NCBI RefSeq assembly: GCF_905475465.1
Contig: NC_062259.1
Span: 3,358,501-3,422,500 of the forward strand
Source: Pieris napi
Taxonomy: Eukaryota; Arthropoda; Insecta; Lepidoptera; Pieridae
DNA length: 64,000 nt
Direction: 5' to 3'
Position numbers and translations under genes: made by a program. Of the stretch, positions 37,001-47,430 are shown piece after piece. The notes beneath the pieces are model-generated. The model saw only the letters and a list, made by a program, of their open reading frames with translations, searched no databases and was not told the DNA's origin. The stretch's first letter is position 1, and the number at the start of each line of letters is the position of its first letter.

Positions 37001-37746
37001 TAATCACAAGTTGAAATATAAAAGGCAAGTTTATCTAATTATAAAGGAGATTTTCACAAGAACAAATTTTTATTATATTTAGACACTTATGGCATTTTAT
37101 ATTTTCTTAAAAAAGAATAATATAATAAAATACTTTCACAAGTTCCACTTATACAAAATGCACACCAGGACAGTGAATTTAGCTACCTACAATTAATATA
37201 TAATTTCTTATATATGTCATCGGAATGTCGATAAATTGATACAATTCTATTTAAATCTTTCTAAACTAAATAAGTTTATATGTAAAAAAATGTTTCTTTG
37301 TCAAAATTTTACTGACAAAGATAAAAACTTAAAACTAAAATTTATATAAATAAGATCACAAATTATATTTCAGTCACAAAATAGCTACCACAATTGCTTA
37401 TATATCTGTTGTTTAAATTTTATAACAGAATTATTGAATTAGGTAAACATGGCAATGCTTTCGTTGTATTTTAAGACGGCAGCTTAATAAAGCTTTGTTT
37501 TAGATAAAATAATATAAATTAGGCCCCAGATACGAAACTGATGCAGTTGGAGTAATGGTATCTTTAAAAACACTGAATTAACTTTCCACCCATCCGAAGG
37601 TCCATAATACTATTACCCTACTTCTAGGACAGTTTTTTTTAGAAAAATATACAAAATGCATTACATTTCTTAATTTTAATCACTGTGAAAATCACTTTTT
37701 GACAGATGGAGATTGAGTATTATTATCAAAGACATCATTCTTGTTA
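31085..37746. other. Gene-free AT-rich intergenic region, including the 3' UTR of Eph at its right end
   Basis: No exon with family resemblance is seen on either strand in 6.6 kb. The only clear repeat is a SINE at 32868-33165; a partial SINE-like block lies at about 32105-32165. The right part, up to 37746, must include the 3' UTR of the minus-strand Eph gene. Short frames such as 33753-33983 and 35869-36051 look accidental. Confidence 0.5.
32868..33165 (-). repeat. tRNA-derived SINE
   Basis: Read on the minus strand it begins with a tRNA-like head: GTAGGTTCGATCCCCGGCTG includes the RNA polymerase III box B GGTTCGATCC. A body with GAGGAAACCGGCTTGCCTTA follows and the AT-rich tail is near 32868. 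Diverged relatives lie at 11590-11870, 45080-45190 and 61250-61345. It is a retroposon, not a functional tRNA gene. Confidence 0.75.
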
Positions 37747-40700
37747 TTACACAAGAAACCCATATGGCCCACTTACACGGATCTGTGCCCGCATGCTTTG
37801 AACACTATTCATTATTTTTTTCTGATGACCAACCAAGGTAACTCCCAAAGAGGTCAGCTGGTGAACAGTGAGATCTACAACAGCATTCATATCTGTTATT
37901 CCAGCAGCCCTGAATTTCTCAATGTATCTTGACATTTTAATACATTCCAACCATTCTTCAACAGATGAGAATTGGATTAAGTCTGGTGTGTCTCCAGCTA
38001 ATGGATCAGTTGATCGATTTTGAGCTATCTTTCTCAATGTGTCTGGGCAACGTATGAGTTTATCTAAAGTTTTAACAATGCTTACAAAGGTGGGCCGATG
38101 AGTACGTTCTTTCTGCCAACAGTCCAACATCAGTTGATAAACAGCTTCAGGGCAGTCCATTGGAGCTGGTAGGCGATAACCTTTCTCTATTGATTTTATG
38201 ACATCCTGATTACTCCAATTCCAGTAGGGCCTTTCCCCAAAACTCATTACTTCCCAACAAACAATCCCCATTGACCAAACATCACTGGCAGATGTAAATT
38301 TCCTAAATGCTATTGCCTCAGGGGCTGTCCATCGTACTGGAATTTTCCCACCTCGAGTTGTATATGCTCCATCTGCGGTTGATTCAATTTCTCGTGATAA
38401 ACCAAAATCAGCTATTTTACATACTAATTGGGAATTAACTAATACATTCCGAGCAGCAAGATCACGATGAATATAATTCATTTCTGATAGATATTGCATT
38501 CCAGTTGCTATTCCACGAAGCATGCCAACCAGTTGAAGCACACGAAATTTACCGTCGTTTGCTCGTAAGAATGTGTCCAATGACCCATTCTCCATAAATT
38601 CTGTAATAATCATTATTGGATTACATTTTGTAACAACCCCTTGTAAGAAGATAACATTAGGGTGCTCAAATTGCCCCATAATTGATGCTTCAGCAAGAAA
38701 ATCTCGGCGGGCTCTTTCAGTTGAGCCAGGCTTTAGTGTTTTTATTGCCACATCTATTTCTTGACCACATGCGGGTAATTTTAATTTTCCTCGACACACA
38801 TCACCAAATTCACCTCCACCAATTATGGCTTCTATAGTAATACAAGAGGCATCTATTTCACGAGCAAATTCTCTAACAGCTTGGTTTGGGTCTTCATAAG
38901 TATGTGGATCAATGTATGTCCTTGATCCCGTACCAGCAAAGAGTGGTGTTGTTGCATTACTACTTGTTTTTGTAGGTCTGTCTGGTCCCGTATATACTTC
39001 TCCATTTCTATAGTTAAGTGCATTACAGTCACTCGGCTGTTTCTTGTCACATTCATCGTCAGTACGAGACCTCAAAAATAATACTGTGGCAATAATGGCC
39101 ACAACAGATAGAACAACCACAGCAACCATAACACCAGCAAATAATCTTACTCGGGCCCCTTCTTCTTCACTAACAACTAATGTTGGTTCCAATCCTGCAC
39201 CTGTTCTCGCATACATAATTCCACTTAGTTCTCCCCACCCTCGCTTCATTTTAGCTCTGACTCTCACTCCATATTCAGTGTCCCTTTTCAAGCCAGTAAT
39301 AACTGCATGAGGTTCTTTTGTTATTTTAACAGTCACATTTGCACTTCTTTCATTGTTATCTTTAGGGAAGCATTTTACTTCATAGCTTTCAATTGTATCA
39401 TCAGGATCAGTTACATCAACAGGAGGAGGAGTCCATACTAATGAAAGTTTGTCATTTTCTACACTAACTATTCTTAACTTGGAGACCACACTCACTACAG
39501 ATGCCTCTGTTATAGCAGTTATTTCAACTTTCTTTGGAGAATCACCAGTTAAGTCTGATACACCATTAACAGCAAAAACTTGAAATTTGTATTCAGTAAC
39601 TGGGTCTAAACCCATCACAGTGACTCGAGTGTGATTAAGACCATTTGAAGATGGTCTATACTCTACATGGGGCCCACAATTTGTACATCGAACTTCATAT
39701 GTAACATCATCTCGTCCACCTGTTTTATGTGGTGGATGCCAAGCTAGAGATATTGAAAACTGATCAGCAAATGTTACAGTCAGGTTGTCAGGTACACCTG
39801 GTGGTTGAGTACATGGAACATTCTTAGGGTCTTTCTTGGCTCGGAAAAAACCTGGTATACATTTACATTCAACAGAGGCATGGGCTGTAGTCTCTGAATT
39901 ATCAGGGCATGACATACAAGCTTCGTCACCAGTATGTGATTTGAACTTCCCAGGGGCACATTCATTACAAACTTGGTTGCTGTGATCTGGTTCATAGCCT
40001 CCTTTGCATTTGCATGATCCACTAGGTAAAGTCCATTTTCCATCTCCTTTGCATAAATAAACCGGAGGAGACTCACCTTGAGCCGTTTCAGCGTTCTCAA
40101 CACAGGTGCCATTGGCCTGTTCAATGACAGTTACTTCACGGCCTGTAGGGGTTGCTGGGAACTTTGCAAAGTTTATTGTTACTTCTGGGCATGTAATGTA
40201 ATAAACTTTTACTGCTAAAATAGAAATGCAGGCACCTTGATCTCTGAATGCTATGTATACTCCTCGTTTTGTTACAGCTATGCTCTTTACCTCTGTATTT
40301 ATGTCAACTTCTGAGTTCGTATTGAACCTGCCTTCACCAGCTGCTATTCTGCCCACTAGTTTATAACTTTCAGGCTCCCATGGTGGTTGTTCGCGTGTTG
40401 CGACGTCAAACTCATAATATAACAGACTGAAGGTTTCCTTGCAACTCAGTGCGTTTCCCGGAAATAAAGAGCAATCTCGTATAGTGAAATTAATCTCGAT
40501 GTATATACGATTAGCGTTTCGTCTTTCAATGAATGGTGTCCAAAGCCAATTGTTTACATTATGGTGGGCAACATCACAAACGACATACGATCGCCAGTTA
40601 ATATGCTTTTCAAAATTGGTGTAAGATTCTTCTACCCATCCGGGGGTACTCGCCTGTGCCCCGTAGGGGTAACGTGTCCAACCAAGAGTATTTTCAGTCG

Positions 40701-40785
40701 TGGTATCAAGAAGCATCACTTGATCGCCCTGAACGCTAATAGTAGCGATAACTGCGGCCGCCACCGCTACGTGAAACCACATCAT
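37747..40785 (-). CDS. Eph: Eph receptor tyrosine kinase, intronless
   Basis: One exon encodes 1012 residues with the complete Eph layout. A signal peptide (1-20) is followed by the ephrin-binding domain (about 22-200, GWTRYPYG, WTPFIER), Cys-rich/EGF-like region (about 228-325), two fibronectin III domains (about 330-425 and 432-530) and a membrane helix (about 548-572). The juxtamembrane Tyr624 and Tyr630 sit in TYIDPHTYEDP. The kinase keeps all key residues: Gly loop GGGEFG 656-661, Lys682 in VAIK, HRDLAARN with Asp775, DFG 793-795 and APE 821-823. A SAM domain covers about 937-1002 and the C-terminus GFLV could bind a class II PDZ domain. The receptor binds membrane ephrins and guides axons and cell sorting. 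Length matches insect Eph. The unusual point is the absence of any intron in 3 kb of coding sequence. Confidence 0.95.
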   Translation of the reverse strand: MMWFHVAVAAAVIATISVQGDQVMLLDTTTENTLGWTRYPYGAQASTPGWVEESYTNFEKHINWRSYVVCDVAHHNVNNWLWTPFIERRNANRIYIEINFTIRDCSLFPGNALSCKETFSLLYYEFDVATREQPPWEPESYKLVGRIAAGEGRFNTNSEVDINTEVKSIAVTKRGVYIAFRDQGACISILAVKVYYITCPEVTINFAKFPATPTGREVTVIEQANGTCVENAETAQGESPPVYLCKGDGKWTLPSGSCKCKGGYEPDHSNQVCNECAPGKFKSHTGDEACMSCPDNSETTAHASVECKCIPGFFRAKKDPKNVPCTQPPGVPDNLTVTFADQFSISLAWHPPHKTGGRDDVTYEVRCTNCGPHVEYRPSSNGLNHTRVTVMGLDPVTEYKFQVFAVNGVSDLTGDSPKKVEITAITEASVVSVVSKLRIVSVENDKLSLVWTPPPVDVTDPDDTIESYEVKCFPKDNNERSANVTVKITKEPHAVITGLKRDTEYGVRVRAKMKRGWGELSGIMYARTGAGLEPTLVVSEEEGARVRLFAGVMVAVVVLSVVAIIATVLFLRSRTDDECDKKQPSDCNALNYRNGEVYTGPDRPTKTSSNATTPLFAGTGSRTYIDPHTYEDPNQAVREFAREIDASCITIEAIIGGGEFGDVCRGKLKLPACGQEIDVAIKTLKPGSTERARRDFLAEASIMGQFEHPNVIFLQGVVTKCNPIMIITEFMENGSLDTFLRANDGKFRVLQLVGMLRGIATGMQYLSEMNYIHRDLAARNVLVNSQLVCKIADFGLSREIESTADGAYTTRGGKIPVRWTAPEAIAFRKFTSASDVWSMGIVCWEVMSFGERPYWNWSNQDVIKSIEKGYRLPAPMDCPEAVYQLMLDCWQKERTHRPTFVSIVKTLDKLIRCPDTLRKIAQNRSTDPLAGDTPDLIQFSSVEEWLECIKMSRYIEKFRAAGITDMNAVVDLTVHQLTSLGVTLVGHQKKIMNSVQSMRAQIRVSGPYGFLV

Positions 40786-41534
40786 CTCGGCGACATAACA
40801 ATAAAAACACCAAAAAAATACTTAACTGGTTTAAACAATCGAATGCACGAAAATCCAGCTTTTCAACTACATAATCTTTAACAGTTCACTGTTTTAAGGA
40901 ATGTACAGTATTTTGGGGTAGCACTTCACTTTGTCGGGGATAAAAGACGAGACCACTCCGTCATTTTCCTACAACGTTGTATTGTGTGGAATAGCGATTT
41001 AGAGCTATCGCCCTGATTAAATGTTTTTAAATTTACACTTCTATACATTAAGTTCTGTTCGAAGCTAACGCTTATCAAAAACGGCACTCTTTTAAGTGAA
41101 AATTCGTGATTATAATTTCTATTGATCCCGTGCTACACATACGAAATCTTACTTTCTTGACATGGACGCGCAGGAATGTCAAATGTTGCTAGATTGAATA
41201 AGCAAAAACACATTCTATTATGGTCTAAAATAATATGTTTGATAATATTACTTGAGACTAAATATGTACGTAATCATTTTTGGATGTGGAGTAAATTTTA
41301 TTTGTGATTATGTTTAGTAATGTTATGATTTTTGAAAAAATGCAGAGTATAAATTTAATTTTTTAACTGTAAAACAAATACTAAATAATTTTGCCTTTTA
41401 GTATTGTTTATGGCATATATAGCGGGAACTTTAAAAATACTTTACATATAGAATCGAGCCATTAGTGATGGCAAAAGTTTTGGTTTAAAAGTAAACTAAG
41501 AGATAAAAACCAATTTAAAATAAGTTTTAAAACT

Positions 41535-41540
41535 TTTATT
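41535..41540 (-). promoter_or_regulatory. Candidate poly(A) signal of the HDHD3-like gene
   Basis: TTTATT on the plus strand is AATAAA on the minus strand, about 130 bases after the stop codon at 41671. Confidence 0.4.
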
Positions 41541-41670
41541 ACAATAAATAATAATTACTAAATATTGTTTGCTATAAGCTTAAATAATAAAAATACAAAT
41601 CCTATATTTTATACAAATAGTTTTGATAACAAAACAATATTGCACTTATTGATAGTCTAAACTTGTACAA

Positions 41671-42444
41671 TTAACTAAATTTGTTCTGAAATTCTATTGC
41701 CGTTTTCAATTCATGTAAATTTTTGAAATAGTGCAACGGGTTTATATCACCTAGGCCACTAATGTTGTTTGTAACAAGGATAGCTTGCCATCCAGCTTTT
41801 TTAGCCCCAAGATAATCTTTCTTGTAATCATCTCCAATATGTAAGCATTCATCTGTAAATAGATTTAATTTACTATGTTCAATAGCTGATTCAAAAATTT
41901 TTTTATCAGGCTTGCTATAACCAATTTCGTATGAGGTCAGAATAAACTTGAAATATGAACTCAAATTCAAATTCTCTAATATCTCATGTAGACGTGGGTC
42001 AAAATTAGACACAATCCCTATATCACATTGTGACTTTACATGTTCTAAAATATCAACGGCACCATCTGCAGGACACCAGCATTTTGGTGACTTATAGTCT
42101 TGTATAAGTTTATTACCAATACATTTAATATGCTCATTATCCTTTATCTTCTCTGCAAAAGTTCCTTGAACAATTTCACTCCACCAATTTTCCCATAATA
42201 TAGATTCTTTTCCAAAATTAGGGTGCCTTATCGTCAACATTTTATAAGTGTATAGGAACTGTTTCTTAATTTCATCTTCATGTATTTGATAGCCATATTT
42301 TTCTGCTACATTTGCATAGTATTTCCATGGTGATACACATAATTTTAGTAAAGTATTTGTAGCATCAAAAGTTATCAGTTTTACTTTACTTTTCATGATA
42401 GTTTTATTGATTATTACAGTTGTATAAACGTGGTTGTTTACCAA
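41671..42444 (-). CDS. HAD-like hydrolase, HDHD3 / Reg-2 type
   Basis: One exon encodes 257 residues with a haloacid-dehalogenase fold. Motif I is FDATNTLL with Asp27; motif II is IVSNFD with Ser146; motif III is YSKPDKKIF with Lys178; motif IV is HIGDDYKKDYLGAKKAGW with Asp205, Asp206 and Asp210. The cap region includes FLYTYK and WWSEIVQGTF. This pattern matches HDHD3 and insect rhythmically expressed gene 2 proteins, whose substrate is not established. The second Asp of the usual DxDxT motif is Thr29 here, with Asn30 next; that Asp normally acts as general acid/base, so phosphatase activity is uncertain. Met17 (MKSKVKLITFD) is a likely alternative start that gives a length nearer the family. 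It is divergent from the selenoprotein K gene. Confidence in family is high, in function low. Confidence 0.85.
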   Translation of the reverse strand: MVNNHVYTTVIINKTIMKSKVKLITFDATNTLLKLCVSPWKYYANVAEKYGYQIHEDEIKKQFLYTYKMLTIRHPNFGKESILWENWWSEIVQGTFAEKIKDNEHIKCIGNKLIQDYKSPKCWCPADGAVDILEHVKSQCDIGIVSNFDPRLHEILENLNLSSYFKFILTSYEIGYSKPDKKIFESAIEHSKLNLFTDECLHIGDDYKKDYLGAKKAGWQAILVTNNISGLGDINPLHYFKNLHELKTAIEFQNKFS

Positions 42445-43400
42445 GCCTTATTGAAGGTTTCAGGGCTTTACCAATAAAAAAATAGACTACGACGTTATTA
42501 TATTTCAATGAGAAAAAGAAATTGCGCAGTTGATAAATATAAATGACATTTGTTAAAATAGTTATATAAGATATATATTACTTATTGATGAAACTTATAT
42601 TTAGTAATTAAACAAAAAATTAATGTATATATAGCAATATAAATATAATATATGTTCCCACTTCCCAGTTCCAGTCTTTGGTAAACTTTAAAATCAATTG
42701 CTGTTGTCATTTATATTTGTAATCTGTAGTACAAAAATCACAGTTAAATAAATAGATCAATATCTACAAGGGCGGATCCAGGGGCAAGGTGTCGCCATAT
42801 TTTTTTTTTTATTGTTACAATATAGCTTTTCTTACTCTGACTCTCTAACTTCCAAGTTCCAATAGCGATACCGACAGCAATCCCGATCACAATAATGGGT
42901 TTATGCACAATCCCAAGCCGTATACCTTAATCGTATCCTTAGCGTTACGGATATTGAGAGAACTTCATCTAACTTCATACTAAAATCGGGATCAGTATCG
43001 CTATCGGTATAGGAACTTACAAAGTACGGGCACTTATGGCCACATATTCTTCTGTACAATTCTAGTGCACAGTGAATTAGGAACTTATCAGGTGATATAA
43101 AGATTGGATGATGAGGCCCTTCTTTTGGTGTAACACTATCTTTTCTACTTATTGTTGAAAAGATCCATAGAGAAAAATTCAATTTTTATTGGTCTTGGCA
43201 ATCACGATATTCACTTCTACTTGTTCTGTGATCACTAATTGACTATAATATTATATTGTTGTATTGCTTTTGCCATATTTTATTTGTATCATAATTGGAC
43301 AATACCTACTTGAAACAAAGTAATTTTAGACTATTCATTCAAAACTTTGTTTACTAATCGCGTTGCTAATTATTGATTTATTGCTGTCCCAATTTTCAAA
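42445..43400. promoter_or_regulatory. Upstream region shared by the HDHD3-like and SelK-like genes
   Basis: The two genes are transcribed away from this 956-bp gap. Around 42850-43020 the phrases GCGATACCGACAGCAATCCC and TCGGGATCAGTATCGCTATC form imperfect inverted and repeated GATACCGATA-like words, probably a small repeat of unknown family. No core promoter element was assigned. Confidence 0.35.
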
Positions 43401-45330
43401 ATGGTTTACGTAAATTCAGGTAAATATACAATATGTTTTATTTGGGTTTTAATATGAGATTTATGCAATAGATTGATCATTGAGGCCACGTCATTCTTTT
43501 AATTATATATTTGAAAATAATAAAGGCATTCGTTATGTTATCCTCCCACGTATTTTTAAAGATAATGTCCACCCAGTTTTTTATCAACGTTACTTTCCGA
43601 ATCATAAATATATCATAATGTTGTTGTGATTTTTATTTGACTTTGTAAAATTCTGTTTCCTGTCTTTGTGCAATTTAAAATGCTGTTTTATGCTTAGGAA
43701 TCACATTAAAAGCTTTTTTGATAACTCGCAATAACCAATTCTGGTTAAATTGTGAGTGTGCAAACCTGAATTATGAATCAATCTAAACTAAATTTGATTC
43801 TTTTTACTTAGGTCAGTGTAATAATTGAATTATTGATTGTTGACTTGTTTTAATATTTCTTACGAGTTTTACATATTTGTTTTCAGATGGTAGTATTGTA
43901 GACAAAGCTCCTTTTACTTCATTTAAATGGTTCTGGGGCTTACTAAACTTCTTCTATTACCTGTAAGTAATTGTTTTAAATGAATTATGATTATGGTAAC
44001 TAAAAATCTATACATTGTCATTCTACATTACACAATATATTCCATTACCAAAAGATATAAAATGAAATAAATACGAGATGGAGGTGAAAATGAAGTGGCG
44101 TCCAATGGCGTTGACGATGTCAGGGTTAAGAGTTCTAAACCTTAGGAGCGTCATCTTCGGACTCATATTTGTAATTATTACAAATAAATAATTCTTAATT
44201 TGTTTAATAATCTAGATAGGATGAATATAAATCTAATTTTTCACTATGTCAAAATATTGCAAAGGTTATCAAGTGAGCCTCCTGTTTGTAGAATTAAATT
44301 ATAGCGTATGTTTAAACTCTTATTTTTTTGTTATAGGTTTCAGACATTAGTCAATCCCAACTTTAATAAACATGGAAATAAATATGTTACTGATTTTCGT
44401 CCACCTGGCAGTGGGTATGTATTTTATTTGATTGGTTTTTATAAAACACAAAATTTTGAAGATTTACTCTAATTACTAAAGTCCTACTTTATATTATAAA
44501 TGCGAAAGTTTGTAAGTAGGGATGGATGTTGGTTACTCTTTCATGTAAAAACCTACTGAATGGATTTTAATGAAACTTTACAATAATATAGCTTATATAT
44601 CAGAATAAAATAGGCTACAATTTATAAAGATATTGTGTGAATTGTCCAAAATATCAAGTAAGTAGGAAAAAATCTACCACCTGTGAGATATTCTGGTGTG
44701 CGCTGCCAAAACCGCTAGAGTTAGACATATGTAATGTATGTTGGAAAAGTTTATCTTAAATAGTCCCTCAAAAAGCCCGGCACAGTATATATCTATATCT
44801 TATGTGAAAGCTATTATATTATTATAGTGAACCATAACTACAATAAAAATTAATAATTGTTTTAAAATGGATATTTGGTATTAATAAATTGGTTCATAAA
44901 TGAAAATAGATACTTTTATCGCTTCCGGTATTTAAAGTTAAATCTGTCTTTCACGCTACATCATTTGGACAAATTATTATTATAATCCTGAGCAGACGAA
45001 GTAGCGGGCATCAGCTAGTAAAACGTTATATACCTAATGACATTCCTAAACTACAAAAAAGTTTGCTGACACTGTTGACCTTAGATCCATTGGTTTTTTT
45101 ATGATGTTTTCTTTCATCAGTGCTCAGCCAGAGTTTGAACACATGAGAGTACTTAGGTTGAGACACACATTATAAGGCTAAGTCATCACTGTTGTATCGA
45201 TATTCCATTATTTAATATAGCTGATACCTTTTTCAGGCCACCGAAGCCACCAACTAGAAAGTATGGAGGTTTTGGTCCGTCATCATCAGGGCCTTCGCCG
45301 CCGCCAACTGGAGGATGTGGCTGTGGTTAA
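43401..45330 (+). CDS. Selenoprotein K homologue, cysteine form
   Basis: Four exons splice in frame to 88 residues: 43401-43419, 43887-43962, 44337-44414 and 45237-45330. All introns are GT-AG. The protein has a short lumenal start (MVYVNSDGSIVDKAPFTS), one hydrophobic helix (WFWGLLNFFYYLFQTLV, about 21-37) and a cytosolic Gly/Pro-rich tail (FRPPGSGPPKPPTRKYGG, GPSPPPTGG) ending CGCG. This is the layout of selenoprotein K, an ER membrane protein linked to ER-associated degradation and palmitoylation partners. Vertebrate and Drosophila forms end GG-Sec-G; here Cys85 (TGC) fills that place and Cys87 follows. Lepidoptera are reported to have lost selenoproteins, which fits. The exons are too short for ORF calling, so the gene is easy to miss. 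Intron 3 carries a Helitron and a SINE relic. Confidence 0.88.
44482..45018 (+). mobile_element. Non-autonomous Helitron, family H1, copy 1
   Basis: It starts TCCTACTTTATATTATAAAT and ends CAGCTAG before T (45019), and matches the copy at 60717-61075 through AAGTTTGTAAGTAGGGATGG, TGGATTTTAATGAAACTTTA and AGCAGACGAAGTAGCGGGCA. It is 537 bp because it has about 180 extra inner bases relative to the other copy. It sits in intron 3 of the SelK-like gene. There is no Rep/helicase coding. Confidence 0.85.
45080..45190 (-). repeat. SINE relic
   Basis: ATGATGTTTTCTTTCATCAG, then CAGCCAGAGTTTGAACACAT and GGCTAAGTCATCAC, keep the order of blocks in the SINE at 32868-33165 with heavy divergence. Confidence 0.4.
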
Positions 45331-45512
45331 CGTCATATGTTTCTAATTCAATTAATGTTAAATTTTACGTGATAATGATAATGACCGTAAATTTAGGCCC
45401 AGGCAAACCAAGATTCTGAGTGGTAACTTGGAGTAATAAGATTTTAAATTCTGAGAAGTGGGAGTCAGTTCTTTCTAACTTCTCTCGACTCTGAATCTCC
45501 TGAATTCCGACT

Positions 45513-45560
45513 CGGAAATTTATATCTGGATTAGGGTACTAATCCAGATATAAATTTCCG
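45513..45560. repeat. Perfect 22-bp hairpin with 4-base loop in the SelK-like 3' UTR
   Basis: Positions 45513-45534 and 45539-45560 are exact reverse complements around GGTA. The hairpin lies 183 bases after the stop codon and before the poly(A) signal. It is fully paired and lacks the non-canonical AUGA/GA quartet of a SECIS element, so it is not a standard selenocysteine insertion signal. Confidence 0.85.
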
Positions 45561-45685
45561 TGTATTTTCACAAAAGGAAATTTGCTAAATTTAAATTACC
45601 AAATTACTGTATAAAAGCCTGTTGATGTAGCGGTGTTCGTTCTAAATTAATTTACTTTTTAACATCATAGAGCCATTTAATCTGA

Positions 45686-45691
45686 AATAAA
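45686..45691 (+). promoter_or_regulatory. Candidate poly(A) signal of the SelK-like gene
   Basis: AATAAA (immediately repeated as AATAAATAAA) about 355 bases after the stop codon. Confidence 0.5.
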
Positions 45692-46289
45692 TAAATTGTA
45701 TTCCCAAACAGTTTATTTATATAAATCTTAACTAATATTTTTAAATCTATAACTAATTTAATTTTGTATGTGTCAAAACATGCTTTATCTAATTGGGGCT
45801 TATTGTTTATGTTAACTTGCTTATTAGTTTGGTTATATGTAATAATTAAAATGGTATAGATCTGTATGTTATTTGTAATATAGTTTAATTAAAAAGAAAT
45901 TGTAGTTTTAATTCCTTGCTACTTTTAATATTAGCTCTACTTTGATGTTGAAAACTATATCTTGATCATATGAAGAATTTATACTAATTGTCTTTTCTTT
46001 AGTAGTGTATACTCAGTTAATAGTTTGAAATGCTGATTGATGAAAAATTTGTTAATAATTCCTAAATATTCAGCTCATTTGATTTTTAAGTTATGTATTT
46101 AATTTGGACGTAAATAATTTATATAAGTGATAAAGTACAGTCCCTTAATTATAATGTCCAAATATAACAATATAATCCGGAGAAAGGAGAAAATGATATG
46201 TATTTAAAGGATAGGATATAATGCTATCGTCGCCACGCGATGCTTGAAGGCAAGGACCTATGGACCTATCAAATCAATGGCTGCGCGTA

Positions 46290-46500
46290 GACAACGATGA
46301 TCATCAGCGTTATTACGCTTATTTGTATATAGCGATAATATCGAAATTAATCAGCTCATAGATCACATTCAAACGACTGCAAACTTCTTGCTTCAAAATG
46401 ATTCTACCGCTGAAATCGTAGTACTTGGCGATTTTACGTCTATCCCACCGAATGGGTCGGTTCGTATACCGACGTAAACGTAGGTACTATGTGGGAAGAA
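46290..46500 (+). pseudogene. LINE endonuclease fragment
   Basis: A frame reads QTTANFLLQNDSTAEIVVLG then DF, resembling the LGDFN segment of apurinic-type endonucleases in non-LTR elements; the Asn is lost and the frame decays. It may come from a different LINE clade than the reverse-transcriptase piece that follows. Confidence 0.5.
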
Positions 46501-46719
46501 CATTTCACGACTTTCCCTTATAATAGAATCCCCTTTTGCCGACGGTCTTAAAAATTCACTGTAAGACCTACTGCTGACTACTCATTCAAAAGGCTACCAG
46601 ATAACAGGTACATTTTGATGACGTTGAACTATTAAAAACTCACACGAAATATGAAAGTGGTTAGTAAATTGCCAAAACATAATAAAAAAAGAAAATATGA
46701 TAATACCATACATAGAGAA

Positions 46720-47430
46720 ATTAATAACGGAAAGGACTAGGTTGAAAAATAGAACAAGATCAGAAAATAATAAACTTAAAAGTGTTAAAACTATGTAATT
46801 AGAAAATAAATTAAACGAAACTGAAAAGCCTGCCGGTACAAGGTTATTGAAGATGAATTGGAGAAGCCACCATTAACCTGGAGAAAACAGGTGAACCATT
46901 TAAAATAATGAAAGGGGTTATGCAAGGTGACCCTATCTCCTCGAACCTATTTATTTAATTGTTGGAATCTGTTTCAGGAAACTAAACTGGGAAAATATAG
47001 GATTAAACATAAACGGCGAATATCTTGACACTTCGCGACATTTCGTTCTAAAGGCTTCTGTTTGCGTGCCAAAATTAGACGTTGAACAGAGACATTATCA
47101 AAATAAATGTTTTCCAAAAAGCTACAGAAAGAAGTATGCGGTATCGAGCGTTATTAGAAAAATAATTAATGTGGTCAATGCTTGTGAATTAGCATGTATC
47201 TTTAAATGGTGGGCCGGATATGTCGCAAGAGATAAGGACGATCGGTGTCGGGGCCGAGTTCTATATCGGCATCCACGCGACAGGACGAGAGCACGAGGAC
47301 GCCCGCAGCAGCATTGGTCACCTGGCTGGTACATGGGGTCCATGGGGGCTAGGCCAAAAAAGGGAACTTTTGTAGGAGTTGGAGGAAGCCTGTGCCCTAT
47401 CATGGGGTTCCTATATTTAAAAACTGAAGT
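46720..47430 (+). pseudogene. RTE-like LINE reverse-transcriptase and C-terminal remnant
   Basis: Broken frames give MKGVMQGDPISSNLF and FRKLNWENIGLNINGEYLDT, the QGDP-containing palm segment of RTE-type reverse transcriptases. Later comes KWWAGYVARDKDDRCRGRVL and RPQQHWSPG, the usual C-terminal WxGHVAR / GRPxxRW segment. The FADD catalytic stretch between them is gone and there is an in-frame stop after LFI. The 143-residue open frame at 47066-47497 is part of this relic, not a gene. Confidence 0.7.

Noticed and set aside
38573..39310. Open frames on the strand opposite Eph
   Set aside because: They are antisense shadows of the Eph coding sequence, with no domain resemblance and no independent start or splice context.
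42901..43182. 93-residue frame upstream of the HDHD3-like gene
   Set aside because: No family resemblance; it overlaps a region of repeated GATACCGATA-like words in the divergent promoter interval.
45331..45690. SECIS element in the SelK-like 3' UTR
   Set aside because: The strong hairpin is fully paired without the AUGA/GA quartet, and the gene has no Sec codon. Some ATGA words near 45377-45385 could not be placed in a convincing SECIS fold.
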